Origin: Membranipora membranacea
Taxonomy: Eukaryota > Bryozoa > Gymnolaemata > Cheilostomatida > Membraniporidae
Direction: 5' to 3'
DNA length: 64,000 nucleotides
Assembly: GCA_914767715.1 (NCBI GenBank)
Contig: OU612075.1
Span: forward strand, 2,542,001 to 2,606,000
Positions 33,480 through 46,759 of this stretch are shown here, piece by piece; positions within the stretch are counted from its first letter, which is position 1; each line of letters begins with the position of its first letter. Position numbers and translations under genes: made by a program. The notes under the pieces are model-generated. The model did not search any database. It was given only the letters and a program-made list of their open reading frames with translations, and was not told where the DNA came from.

Positions 33480-36400
33480 TTGATGGTGTACGGATAGGTC
33501 AGATTACAAGGCTTGCCGAGCCTGTAGTAAAGTTTGCTGGAGAGAGCGCAACATTGCCAAGCTATGTCTCCAGCCAACCTGGTTCCAACATCATTGTATG
33601 TCTTGTTATCTAGTGTTATAATTATAATTTGTGTTTGCAAAAGCGCTGGTTGTACTATAGGCCAAAAATCAAAGTCATTGCACATGTATTTGAGCTGGAA
33701 ACAATGCGTTAACTGAAACACGAAAAATGTTTGGAATGTCGCAAATACTCAGTATAAATCTACTACCTTAAGAATATTATTATTATTGTGAACTTTATTA
33801 ACCACCGATCAATCCATGAAGAATATAAGACCATGTAAAAAAAAACAAAGCGCTGTTGAGTAGCATCATGGTGCTATGGAAAAAATATCAAGTAACTTAC
33901 ATTATACTAAGCTACTATGGGCAACCTAGGATTTCAGGGATCCAATCCATATTTTGTTAGGCGCCTTTGCCTTATGACTCATACCACTTAATAGCGATGT
34001 ATCAATGTTGTAGGTTTAAACTATTTTTTTTAACATTTCAATATGAATGGATATTTTCACAGGTCACATGGAGTTATCTGAACAGTACCAGTGGCAGTAA
34101 AACGATAACACAGAGTCGTAAAGTCGCTGATGATAATATGAGCGATGAAGACGGCGAGCTGAAATATGAGATTAACTGTCCAGCAAACCTAGGTAAGAAA
34201 TCACTGAGTTTACAAACTCAGACTACGGTTTAAACTCCCTTAATCCCTCCTCCATACTTTGCCATACTATTTGTTCAGGCAGGGGGTTGGTGGGACAGAC
34301 AGAGTGCATAACAACTATTGTCGGAAGCTTTGGCTAAAATCCACTTTCTGGATTTGATTTGTTTATTTTATCGGGTAACATATAAGAAATGTGTGAGTTT
34401 AAGATGATGAGGCTCCATATGCGCAGTAGCTACCCGAGGGGCAAGAGCCCTGAGTTGGGTTGGAATTTATTTGACTCTTATGAACATTACCCTTCAGCAG
34501 CGGAGGTGCCCACAATTAGGCCAGCAGGCGCTGCTTTAAAACCGATTACATTTAATTTACATTTAATCGAACGGATTGAAAGAGGCCAGCTGTTCCAAGC
34601 AACAGACGCTTGGTAGTCAGGTTGACAATGACCACAGGTAGATGTGGAGGGAGGGTAAGGCAGGTCGAGGAGAGATTTGCGAGTGGTGTAGGCGGGAGTA
34701 GGAGGAGTTGATGAATAAATTTAAACACTGTCCTAAAGTAGATGTATTTTGTCTTTAAATTGGTGCTCAGGTATGCTCTGCACTGCTTGCAAGGTGAGTC
34801 AACCTTGTGTCAAAAGCGTGACCTTGCCTTTGAGGGCTTTGTATATTTCGCCAGTTGTTATATAACAATTCAAGTTTGACAGATTCGACTTGATTTAAAT
34901 TTGACATACCAATATCCTTCTCTAGTAGGAGGTTGAACCGATATCTTCCCGAACAACTTTTAGGAATGTTCGACAAATACCGCAACTGCAAATAATTCTG
35001 CTCAAACATTGTCTGGTTTGAGAATTTTCTCTCGATTATAACCAGAATAGCAACAATTCACAATTTCCAAGGAGGTAGACATACTTTTGCAAGTCATGGG
35101 CCACAGATCATAAGTCATCAACTGTTGAAGCTCTAAAATTTGAGAACAACATATCGTTTTGTTTGTAGGTACTGTGATATATCATATTACTGTGAATAAT
35201 CTAGCACTACAAGATTCCGGTATGTACCAGTGTTGTACATATGTAGAGGGAACTTCTAGTCCTACAGATATTATGTCTACCAAGATAACTGTTCTCTCTC
35301 CTCCTAAGGTGAAGTGTGATAATTATTACATAACACACATGACCACTATTTTAGATACATAGCCTGAGATGTTGGGACAGGAGAATATGTGAATTGTGGT
35401 ATTTAACTCTCTGTGTGGGGATAAGGTCTTCCCATTAGTTTATCTTCTTCTCTGAAGGCTTACTCTTTGACTCTCTGTCAAAATTGAGAATCCACAACAA
35501 ATATTGGGTTTTAAGAAATGTTGTTTTTTTCTGAAGCATAATTTCAGTAACAGATAAGATAATTCTTGGGATTACTTTTGAATCGATGCTTTCTATTTTC
35601 GTTGCTTTCAGATGGCATTTGCAGCTTACACTTTGGTAACTCATTCTTTCCTTGGTATGAATGTCACAATGACATGCATGGCCGAGGGAGAAACTGCACC
35701 TAATGTCACATGGGGTAAAGCTCATGGAAAGCCTCTGCCAGATAACGGCAGATCCTACCAAGTGATGCTGCCAGCAGTTGCTAGACGATCAGTACGTTCT
35801 ATCTTGGTACTTCTGTAACTTATGGCTGGTTCACATTGACTTCAGTAACTTATGGCAGGTTCACATTGTCCCAGAAAAGACAGCCATCCCAGATAGCCAG
35901 CCCAGTCAATGTGACCATGAGAATAACACATTCCCAGTCTGTCTGAGTCAGTCTGGGACAGTATCTGGAAAGTTTCTAGATACTGTCCCAAACCAACCAA
36001 GACTCATTTCACATCTGGTTACTGTGAGGGACGAAAAACGCACACTCCCGTAATTTTAGTATTAATCACAGAAGTGTAAGGTCCCGTCCTGCACACTTCT
36101 TGTGTTTGTTATATAAATTTTTAATTCAAATATTAAGACTATAATTATCGCTTTGATTGGTTTGACACAAGGTAAGTTTTGGTTCTATTTTGTGTAATGG
36201 TGTAATGCGTAATGATGCAATTATATAATGGTAGCACTCTTAACTTTATGGACCTCTGAAATCCACCTAAGCAATCATTATCTTGATTATGTGTGATTCC
36301 GCAAAGTTCGGCCTAAACATGTGGTTGTGTCGCGAACAAGTGGTTGCCCGTACTCTGAAAGTAAAATGACCGTCTAAAGTTCAATATAAAAATATAATTT

Positions 36401-39400
36401 ATAGGTAATAAGGATAAATATGACTGCAGTTATAAAATATTGGATTTTATCAAAAGGTAGTGCGACTAGTAATAAAATAACCGGTATACTCTGGCTAAAT
36501 GCTCGCCAGGACAAATCAATGTATGAGGTGACAACTTCACCTTCAATAAGACACAAGATTCACTTGATCCTCTGCAGGAAATTACAAATGGCAGACTCGC
36601 CAATAACGATGGAGCTTCAACAAAATTATAACCGATGATCAGTCGATATAACCAAGGACTTACCTTTGCCTTGAACTGGAGCTTTATAATAATTATTTTA
36701 TCAAACAAATTTCAACCTTTTATATTGCCACGCAATATTAATAAGAGTTTTCACAATTGTGATATATTTACCTCGGCAATTTTTCTGACGGAAAGCTGCT
36801 CGCTACCTTCGACCGGAATTCAATATGAATGTTCCTGAGTAATTCAGTAATTTCATCCAAGTTCTTGATGTGGAGTAGACATTATTTAATTATAATTATT
36901 CCATAAAAATTAATCCAAGTAAATTGCACATAACACAACCTTCGTTAAGGCTGTACCAAAATGAGCTCATGTTAAGTGTTTCTGCAGCTCTTTATATAGT
37001 CACAGACATGAAGAGAGGGAGTTCATTGGTCACAGCAGGCGTCGTTCCTATTCCATATCTAATTCGATCTTAGGGGTCGCTTAAATGTTGATATTATTGC
37101 AACATTTTCTTTGTTGCCGCATACAATGGCCTTGCCATATTTCTAGAGAGTTCTCGAACATTCCATTCAGGTGAAACTATTGTTACTCATAAGATAGAGA
37201 TCTTTCAACATCCTAACTGTTTTGTCCTCCAGATGTGCAACATTGATTGATCTTTCTATTATTTCTTTTCAGCTTCGCTTGATAATTTAGATGAGTAACC
37301 ATTGAATGTTGAAATGTTGAATGTTGAATGTTGAAAATGAAATCTAAATCAAACATTTGAATATGTAAAATCTAAAACTCCAAAATATGAAAATATATAA
37401 TAATCTCAAGTAAATTAGAAATAACAGCTAAAAGTGGTAAAACATCAGAATATAAAATTGCACATTAATGTATTAGTTATCAGGTACTTACATTACTATG
37501 TGAATACAACATTGGGATGATCTGGGACAACCTGGGACAATCCTAGACAATATGAACACACAACATAATTATCCCAGCACTATTCCAGACAAAAACCTAA
37601 ATGCTACTCTAGGACGACTTTTGCAATGTGGACATCAGACTGGGACCATCTGGAATGGTATCCCAGCGTCATCTTTGACAATGTGGACCGCCCTTTACTT
37701 AACTCAGTGACCTGAATAATATATACAATTTTTTAGCTGAACATTAATCAACTTTTGAATACATCACATCAGAGTTTTGTGTCGTACTGAATCATATCAC
37801 ATGTTTACTAGATGGATGGGTAGTAAGGGTACCAGTAAACATTGATCAAAAAAGATTATTTGCGTCTCAGATATTCTTTGCAATCTGATTCTTGCTACAA
37901 ATCAAAGGTTTCTTCATTGTGATCTCTTACATTCTATAGATAACTGATTTGACGATACTTAACTTGACTAAAGAAGACAGGGGATCCTACAGGTGCAGTG
38001 CAGACAACTCTGTAAGGCCTCCAGATCAGATGTATTCCTCCCTCTCAATAGAATGTGCGCCGTCTGTCGCTCCGGTCGAACTGAGTTATGGGGCTGCCAC
38101 CTCAGAAGCAACGGCGGCCATGTTCTTGTGTCAAGTTGATGGTATGTCTATATATGTGCCCATATGATAAAGCATTTAAGAAAAGAGAAGATTTATTTTA
38201 AAACCCTCTCCAGAACAATTTCAAGAAAACATTGTAATGGCGTATTTTGTAGAAAAAAAAAAGTTTGTTCCAATTTGAGATTGAAACTTTGATTTGATTA
38301 AATTGAATATGATTGGAATCACTGGACGGTTTATAAATCTGATCGAGGATCCAAAAATGCTGCACATGTTAGATATTTATCTGACAAATATATATGTTTA
38401 TATTAGAGCATGGTTATCTCATTTATTTCGTTAAAGGGCCAGTCCTATTTAGAAAAGTGAATATAATACCCCAGTAAATCGAATATTGTCAGTTCATAGG
38501 GCGAATTAAAATATATTGAAAACAGCAGTTTGGTTTTTTTTATACATTCGAGCAATGATCATAGTAGATCATAGTGGTCAGGTGGAGGCAATAAATCACT
38601 ATGATTCACTATGATCCCAATTTTCAGACTTTGGAGCAGTTTTACTGCAATTAGGTTCACAGGCTGTTTTATTTCATATGCCCTTATGGCGTTTTAGCCT
38701 GAGACCTTTAAATTTATACCAAACATGGCCTAGTAGGACTGTCACTTTAATATTTCAAAAGGAAACCCAAGACCTGTTATGTCCCGGTATAAGATGAGTT
38801 CCGCACAAGCTTCAGGTTATGAGCAGGGAAACCTGAAGCTGGATAATGAATTTTTTTTTTAAGGCATATCGATAAATACAAAGTCGAGCAAAAGGTATTA
38901 TATAATTTATTATTTGTTATATCGTTTAATACATTAGTTTTTTTCAAATCATAATGGTAATAAGGATTATGAAGTAGTTGATTATGACAGTCCATCCAAT
39001 CAATGACTTAGCTGGCCATACTGCCCAATAGTATAGTAAACTCGTTACACAACCAGAATTCGTTACTCACAAACATTTACCCGTATTTATTTATTAAATT
39101 TTTCTAAAGGGTAGGGTGGAACATACTACGTAGCAATAAAGGCTTGTGTAAGAGTAATTTTAAAGAAAAAAACCATGTTTCAACCCAGTTTTTAAGACTT
39201 TAAATATAATGCCTTTGAATATGATATTCCAATACTGCTCTTTAAAACTATTATTAAGAACATTTTCATATGAGTTTATCAACTCTCTAAAATCAGAACA
39301 TAATAATAACACAAGATTAAATAATTTACGAACAAAAAAGGCCAAAAACAATCGAGGTTAGAGATCCCTGTTGTGCCATGGTGTCAACCTGTACAACATG

Positions 39401-40321
39401 TACCTTATGGGAGTGGAGACGTGTACTCAGTCTGGTTCCTTGGGTGGCCTGGGGGTGCGCCTGTGGGGGGGGGGGTTTGATCGTGTGCAGGTTGCGAATG
39501 TTTTGCTCTGTCGTTCCGGCAGGCGAGTGTGGCATCGAGTGTTCTAGTCGGGCAGTCTCTGTTCTAGCTTCATGCCATCTGACTGTCCCATTGCTTTTCA
39601 ACTTTTTATATACCTTTGACACCGTTTTACTCATTCTAGTTTTTATAGTAAGCAATAAACACACACATAAACAAAAAAAGTAGGGTAATGAAAGCATGGT
39701 AGCATAAATTTCTACTGTAGATCATGACTGTGGGCAGTTTGAGTACTATGGGGTCCATATTTTATTCTCTAACGTTGAGAACAGTGGAAAACAGTAACTT
39801 CGTTTATTATGTGAGCCAGGCCAAGAATACTGACGGTGAAGGTGAAGGTCGCCATGAAACTATATCGTAAGTACTCAATATATACACCAAAATGATATTT
39901 GTCACCATTTTAACAACTAGGTGTGCATAAATAGCAAGTGCAATGTACATAGCATTTTAGTTAAGAATTGTGTCAGTAAAAAGTGCAGATATGTGGGTAT
40001 ATCAGTAAGGCAGACCAATCATTTGCTTTGCTTAACTTTTCATATTTATGCTATAAAAACAAGTCCAATGGCTGCATGCAGTCAATTTGGTGTGGTCAGA
40101 AAAGCCGGACCTACACGTGATCTGATAAGTTACGGGAGGGCAATTACCAGGTTCAATCAAATGACATGCGTTAAATTTTGATCTAATATATATAGTGATT
40201 GTCTTCCTTTTCTCCTGTAGGTGTGAACACTCTGACTGACGAGAGTCGAACCTCAGCTGCCAGCAAAACATATTTACCTATCGCTTCATTCCTAGCAGCA
40301 CTTGTCACTTTACTGTTGTGA
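33480..40321 (+). CDS. Ig-superfamily surface protein, copy 1 (5' exon not found, 3' frame unresolved)
   Basis: Five exons join in phase: 33480-33595, 34063-34192, 35169-35308, 35612-35791 and 37940-38141. Exons 1-3 form an Ig V-like domain (GESATLPSY ... VTWSYL ... LQDSGMYQCCTYV); the usual first Cys appears replaced by Ser. Exons 4-5 form a second Ig domain (NVTMTCMAEGE, VTWGK, LTKEDRGSYRCSADNS) and the start of a third (AAMFLCQVDG). Candidate exon 39721-39866 reads CGQFEYYGVHILFSNVENS, then needs a frame change to NFVYYVSQAKNTDGEGEG; a near 10-bp tandem duplication (gagaacagtg/gaaaacagta) sits at the switch. The last exon, 40221-40321, encodes SAASKTYLPIASFLAALVTLLL then stop, resembling a GPI-attachment signal, but its phase does not fit the preceding donor. 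Exon 1 expects a phase-1 signal-peptide exon, and none is found upstream. Gene or recent pseudogene is undecided. Confidence 0.7.
36024..37492. mobile_element. Insertion of ~1.47 kb unique to Ig copy 1
   Basis: Copy 2 (near 60,780) is continuous where copy 1 is interrupted. TTACT flanks both sides (36,019-36,023 and 37,493-37,497), a likely 5-bp target duplication. No convincing ORF. A 5-bp duplication and ends near TG...CA suggest a solo-LTR-like element, but this is weak. Confidence 0.55.
39360..39690. repeat. GC-richer block shared by both duplication copies
   Basis: The stretch from ttgtgccatggtgtcaacc onward recurs at 63,750-64,000. A 123-aa ORF on the minus strand (39,326-39,697) begins with a hydrophobic stretch but shows no family motif and contains the G-run at 39,460. 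Copy 2 is cut by the window end. Nature unknown. Confidence 0.4.
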
Positions 40322-41029
40322 TAATTCACAACCATCGAGTGAATAATAAGTAAATGTGCATACTGCCGTCAAACCAACTTCACATGTTATACTGCTCAAT
40401 GTATATATATATATATATATATCATATGTTTACACGCGACTTAATAGATCAATTGATATCTAAAGTTTATTTATGTTTCGAAGTTTTTTACTTCCGTGTA
40501 ACAAACCATTGCATTTTTTGCTATTGAATTGTTAAGCCAGGGTTTGGTCATCATACATATACTTTGAATGAACTGGTGGTTTGGCGCATTTGAAAGACAG
40601 ATTATTACATTTCTACAGTGGAATTCGTGTTTTCATGACAAAGAAATAATTTGTTCTCTTTATTGGCTAGCATGCCAGTTACGGATTTGTATTTTGTTTT
40701 GGCTTTTGATTCATTTTGCATCATTTCATCAATATTTCTATATTTTCCTTTGAGGATTTTTTACATTCCATTACAAGCCAATCCATTTATTTGCATAATT
40801 ATAAATATATGTATAATATAAATATATATAACATGAAAATAAATCAGATCAGCCATCACTCTCAAACCAAAGGGCTTAATACCAAGATATTGGGGTTTCA
40901 AGGGTACGAAGATTCATTGTATGAACTGGCAAATCTAGTTTGAGATTTATTTGGTGGTTTCCATTCGTTAGACACTTATATTCACTGATAACGAGAGGTT
41001 TCAACTGATCACTCAAAGTGGTTGATTCT
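40322..41029. other. AT-rich intergenic sequence
   Basis: Contains a short (TA)n run at ~40,401-40,422 and no recognised gene. Confidence 0.5.
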
Positions 41030-41440
41030 CACCCTGGGAACGCGGAAACGCGGAAAGGCGGAAAATCGTTTTCCGAGTTTTCGAAAACGCGGAAAATCAT
41101 TTTTCACCTTGAATTTCATGATGATGCTAAAAAAAACTCCCGGAAAGACATTATTAAGACATCACCACTGTATCATATGAGTGTATTTGGTAAAAATCAA
41201 GTGATAAAAATAATTTTTTTGGAAAGTGCGGAAAATATTTTTTTCCTCAAAAATTGATCTCTTTGTATAGAAAATGAACTGTAACCCATTAAGCTATCAT
41301 CGCCATCTATTAAAGGCCTAAATTTCAGGTTTTTTCATTTGTGGAAAACGCGGAAAACAATTTTCCACGTTTTCGAAATCGCGGAAAACGCTTTTCCGCG
41401 ATGAAACTGATTTTCCGTCCTTCTGCGTTTTCCAGAACCC
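41030..41440. repeat. Cluster of CGGAAAA / TTTTCCG motifs
   Basis: Over ten occurrences of (g)cggaaaa or its complement are grouped at the two ends of a ~400-bp segment, including cgcggaaaacgcttttccgcg at 41,381-41,401, a local palindrome. The two ends are partly inverted relative to each other, suggesting a foldback element. Confidence 0.6.
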
Positions 41441-41488
41441 GTGCAGCTGCTTCCCAATCAGATCATATACATGTACTGAATGAGGCTG

Positions 41489-44316
41489 GCCCATAGACTT
41501 AATATACTACCTAGACAGGGCAATAGCATTCAATACTGTCCCACTTAAATAGCACGACATGACGTAATTAGTTTGTGCTGTGAGCCACAGTTTACTATAT
41601 ATCCATCAATGTAATAATGTGTAAAATCAAGGGAAGCTGGGCATGATATCAGCCGCTGTCCAGCCCCTTATTATTCAAACACAAAGAAAATTGGTGAGTG
41701 TATGCAAAAGACCTTTCTGCACGAGATGGTATTAATAACTTGTCTCCAGAGCCGGAAATTTTTATGATAAGAGACAATCATTAGCCAATAAACACAGCCA
41801 TTTACCCTATGCACTTCCTTCACTACTATAAAAATGTAAAGGACACCTATAACACAAGATCACAAATATTTTGTTGGATGAGCCAGGTCTAAGCACCAGC
41901 AACACCACCATCATCATTTTTTTCCTTAAAACTATTCGTAGTTTTGACTGAACACAACCAGTGTGCTCAAATTGGATTGCTAATTTTATTGTCGCTTCAC
42001 AAGGAAGAATAGATCTGTGCTGTTAAATGAGTATGCAAACTACAGATAGCTGTTGTTCCTGAGTATGTATGATGAATCTAGAGTATGTGACAATAACTTA
42101 AAATTATTATACTTCAGTACTGTAGTCAAAATCTAATGGCCTTTACCCTGGCCAAACTTAATTTTGCCGATGCCGGTAAGGTTCTTTGAGTTTATAAATG
42201 TGATATCGGCGTCAACAGTGAATGTCTATTGCTTCCCCGACCTATACACAGAAACAGCAGCGTGAAAAAAAAAGTAATTACTGAGATGTCTAAAACTTTT
42301 CAAACATAATTGCGTCCGATGAAGACCATCCTCTTTTTAGTCGTGTTGTTTTCAACTGTGCAAAGGTATCCTCTCGCCTACATACCATCTATTGCCCACC
42401 AAAGTGCAGGACAGAAAAGCATTTAAAGAGCTTTTTTTCTATACTACATGTCAGCTCACAACAGAATTTAAAATCCATTCCTAATCCTATCGCCTGTTAA
42501 TACAATGATTGTTATAATTAGCCAAACCAAACCAGAACACGTCATCATCTGCGCAAATGGTACTATGAAACTACAGAGGAAAAAGGATGGAACCATGTGA
42601 CTCTAATAATTTCCAAAGCAGGAAAATGAAATACCGTGGCCAAACTTATTTTTGCCGATGCCGGTAAGGTTCTTGGAGTTTTTGAGTTTATCAATGTGAT
42701 ATCGGCGTCAACAGTGAATGTCAATTAGAGTGATATTTGAAAAGTACAATTCCTGTAATGATCATTATTATTTTTCTTATCGTTACATTCACATTATTCT
42801 CATTCAATAGTTGATAATTCCCATAAAAACTATTTCAGCTTCGATCTAGGTGGAGCCCTGCAGACATCTCTATACTTCTCAAGATCGTGCAGCACACTCA
42901 ACAGTGATTACTGTATAATTGACAATGTCTCCTTACAGAGGGATTTTTTAGTCATTGCGGAAGGGATTGTTGCTGCTCATTAATTCAAAAACTGGCTGTC
43001 TAAATAAAGGGTTCAGAAGCTTATTTTATGGCTCAGACTGGTTTCTATATTAATAGCCATTATTCATACTAAACCTTAGCTCATACCAACAAAAAATTAT
43101 TGCAGGCTGCGGAGGTTTGTGCTTGTGAGCAGCCATGATGCACATGAGCACGCGATTCTCGGCTGAGTCAAGCATTAATGCTGATGATCGTTTGGCCGGC
43201 ATTTATTTTTCAGTCTTGGAAATTATTAGAATCACTGCTTCCATCCTTTTTCTGTAGTTTCATCATTACATATAGTTCCATTTTCTCAGATGATGACGTG
43301 TCCTGTTGTAATAACTACTTTTCCACACTGCTGTGTTTGTGAATAGGTCAAGGAAACAATTGACATTCACTGTTGATGCCGATATCTTATTGATAAACTC
43401 AAAGAACCTTAACGGCATCGGCAAAATTAAGTTTGGTCTCAGTAAAGGCCATTAGATTTTAACTACAGTACTGAAGTATAACAATTTTAAGTTATTGTCA
43501 TATGCTCTAGATTCCTCATACGTACTCAGGAACAACAGCTATCTGTAGTTTGCATACTCAATTTACAGCACAGATCTATTCTTCCTTGTGAAGCAACAAT
43601 AAAATTGGCAATCCAATTTGAACCAGGGAGAATGTTTGAACTGACTGGTTGTGTGCAATTTTGAAAAAAAAAACGATGATGGTGGTGATAAGATCTGGCT
43701 CATCCAACAAAATATTTTTGATATTGTGTTATATGTATTCTTTACATTTTTATAGTAGTGATGAACTGATGGAAGTGCTGAGGGTAAATGGCTGTGTTTA
43801 TTTCAGTGTTTATTGGCCAATGAATTGTATATAGCACAAACTAATTACGTTATGTCGTGCTATTTAAAGGGCAACCAAGGTTTCGCAGCAATGCATTAAT
43901 GGGTAGCAAATAATGAGCTGGGAAGCATCAGCTTTGTGCATTACGCGATGCAAAACTCAAAGTAGTTGCTGACTCTAAGCTGGGTAACACTTCAGTGTAG
44001 GGGAGGTTCCAAGACTTTGCTGTAATAATTATAGAGCACAGGCTAAATAATAACAGGAACAGGAAACTGCTATTTGGTATTCTCTTTTAGCTGAGTTTGA
44101 GTACCTGATGGAAGAAGTGTTTCACAAGAATTCTGGCTGAATTATCATCCGAATTATATTTTGTCTTTTTCCCCATGCAGAAGGTGCAATCTGCTATTAA
44201 TCAATGGCCATCAATATGAAGTTGTTTGACACCTTGGTTGCCCTTTAAGTGGGACATATTATGATCAGTGAAGCATAAGCATTGTCCTGTCTAGGTAGTA
44301 TATTAAGTCTATGGGC
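41489..44316. mobile_element. Non-autonomous long-TIR (foldback) element, 2.8 kb
   Basis: The ends gcccatagacttaatatact (41,489) and its complement (to 44,316) start long inverted arms. 41,489-42,220 pairs with ~43,370-44,316, and 42,525-42,730 pairs with ~43,195-43,400. The left arm has a duplicated block (ttgccgatgccggtaagg at ~42,161 and ~42,651). The centre (42,840-43,190) is unpaired. No transposase or long ORF is seen, so mobilisation would need a partner element. Confidence 0.72.
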
Positions 44317-44817
44317 TGGGCTGGCCTTTCACCGATATGTACAGTCTGCCTTGTGAGCAACAATGCCAGCTGGTGGACCTCGTGGCTTGATGAAGGACCC
44401 ATGTTTCCATGACTATCAATTCCGTCAACTCCATAATTTGCCTTCCCGACCTAAGTGATACCTTGATGATGGCAAACTCCTACTGGATGCTTAGTAGCAA
44501 TCTGCCCCGGCCAACCGAACAGAAGTTGGAGGTAATGTTTGTCCCTGGTCATGATCTGCCGACCCACCTGGAGGCGTGATAATGATGTTTGTCATCAGCA
44601 GGTTTTTTGTACTTCAACTTTTCCAAGTAGAAATCTGATCGAAACTGATAAAGAAACATGTGGACTGCAAGTCTTTGCCAACGACCATTTTTTGTTGCTC
44701 TTCTTGCAGATGCAGGTTTCTTGTACTGAGTGTGGAGTAGGGAAAACACACAGTATATATCAGCATCCACAGTATTTCTCTGTCTGATCAGCGCAGGTTA
44801 TTTGTGATGTGTACAAG

Positions 44818-44925
44818 TTATCCCAACACCCTTTGGAATAACCTCCACACCCCTTTCAATAATATTCACACCCCTTCAAGTAATCCCCACACCCCTGTAA
44901 CTAATCCCCACAACCCTTTCAGTGT
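44818..44925. repeat. Short imperfect tandem repeat, ~22-bp unit
   Basis: Repeated (a)atcc.cacaccccttt.a units, four to five imperfect copies. Confidence 0.6.
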
Positions 44926-45209
44926 GAGGTGTTATGATCCCACCATCAGCATCCACTCCCCAAGGCTCCACAAAGAAATAAACCTGTCATAGAAGAGAGG
45001 AAGTGCTCGGGAAAATAACACTCTGATTTGCATAAAAGAGCTGCCTGCCTGAGTGGTAAGATTGGCAAAGAACAAATTTCTGCAGCCTCTATGGCATTGG
45101 CATCATTGGATGTCAGGGTTTTGACATATAGGCTACAGGGTGTTTATGCATGAGCTACTCATTCTGAGAAATATCAGTGGCAGTATAGCATAACAAACAT
45201 ACACGATAT

Positions 45210-45911
45210 CATAGAGTAAGGATAAGCAGAGGGGACACTTCAATGATTGTTATAGTGCCTGCGGTTTTTATCCACTGGGGGAAATTCATCAATCTGGCCA
45301 CCTGCCAATTTCAGAATATATATAAGTTACAGTGGAGTTTTGTCATGCAGACATAGCCACCTTTGATAGGTCATAATTCATTCTGTATTTATCCTAAAGA
45401 CTGATTTCTAACTTTTCTGAAATGTCCAATCTTCGAGCTATACACCATATTGTTGTCATTTTTTGCTAGGATACATAGGCTATGAGTAATCCAGGTTTTT
45501 AAAATGAGTTTTATCATATAGATTTACATAGGGCTTAGGTCAATGCACGGACATTTCCTAATTTTGATGACCAGCCGTCTATCAATTGTCACATGTAAAT
45601 CTATATGACAAAACTCATTTCAAAAACCTGGATTACTCTTAGCCTATGAATCCTAGCAAAAAATGACAATATTATGGTGTATAGCTTGAAGCTTGGACAT
45701 TCCAGCAAAGTTGAAAATCAGTCTTTAGGATAAATACAGAATGAATTATGGCCCATCAAAGGTAGGGATGTCTGCAAGAAAAATGCCATTATAACATATA
45801 GAGATAATGAGTTTTTGGCATCCAGCTGTGCACAATTTTCCCCCGGTGAATCAAAAACCGCAGGCACTATAACGATCATTGAAGTGTCCCCTCTGCTTAT
45901 CCTTACTCTGT
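45210..45911. mobile_element. Foldback element, ~0.7 kb
   Basis: Two arms of ~330 bp (45,210-45,545 and 45,585-45,911) are inverted copies, e.g. gagtaaggataagcagaggg against ccctctgcttatccttactc, around a ~40-60-bp loop. No ORF. The arms have diverged by scattered substitutions and small indels, so it is not brand new. Confidence 0.75.
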
Positions 45912-46759
45912 GACGATTTCTTACTTTGCTAAAACGTAGCAATATAATACACCATTATTGAGCAACTGATTCAACACAGTGCTTTATAACAAAGCGCTTA
46001 AATGGAACCCATTTATAATGACTCATGGGGTTTCCCATTAAAATAAGACCCAGTAGCTGGAAGACAGTGCAGTTTCATTCTCTATTCATAAATTGTTCAA
46101 TCAATTTATTTGAGGCTAGTTGACAAAGCTTCCTGATTGATATCAGTTGTGTCTAGTTTTCTCTGCCTTCATTTTAGATTCAATCTCACATTCACTCAGT
46201 ATTTATATCTAAAGGTTGTCAATGAGTAGCAGATAGTGGAGACCTGCAGTAAGAGGAAACACCAAACTCATTATTATATATTGTGTGTTTAAGATAGGAG
46301 TGAACTAGTTCAACTTCTCACAGCTGTAAGATTTCAAAGTTTCACTTCAGTGTAGGTCCATATTTGAGGTTCTTAACACAGGAATATGCCAGTTGCCTGA
46401 GGATCCATAAGGCTGTTCCGTTGAATAGTGGTAAGGTAGGGGTGAGCACTGAGCACTCTCTCAACAATGGGACCGTAGTCAGGGCGACACAATTGGGCAA
46501 CTGCAGATTGATCATCCATAGCAGATTCTTGGTTATTTGTCTGTTAATACCTACGAAAAATACCAATAGTCTATTATATTTTGGACTAGGTAGTTGCGGC
46601 CTTATATTTAAGCCGAGCTTTTGCTCGATGAGATGGTTTTCCTGCCAGCTTCACTACCCGGATGCTTTCCTTAGATGTGTGTTAGAAGATTTTGGGGCAT
46701 AATTCTCTCATATTTTCTCATTTGGCAATATATTCAGGTCCAGGAGAGCCAAAGCCAAG

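Larger units (their letters stand above)
31887..39690. repeat. Segmental duplication, copy 1
   Basis: From ~31,887, inside the last CTHRC1-like exon, the sequence matches 52,212 onward. The match runs to ~33,440/53,733, then resumes at ~33,455/58,255 and continues through the Ig exons and introns to at least ~39,600 (matching the window end). Differences are scattered substitutions, small indels and several insertions unique to one copy. Confidence 0.85.

Noticed and set aside
39326-39697. 123-aa minus-strand ORF
   Set aside because: No family motif; it contains a long C/G run, and its duplicate at 63.7 kb is explained by the segmental duplication.
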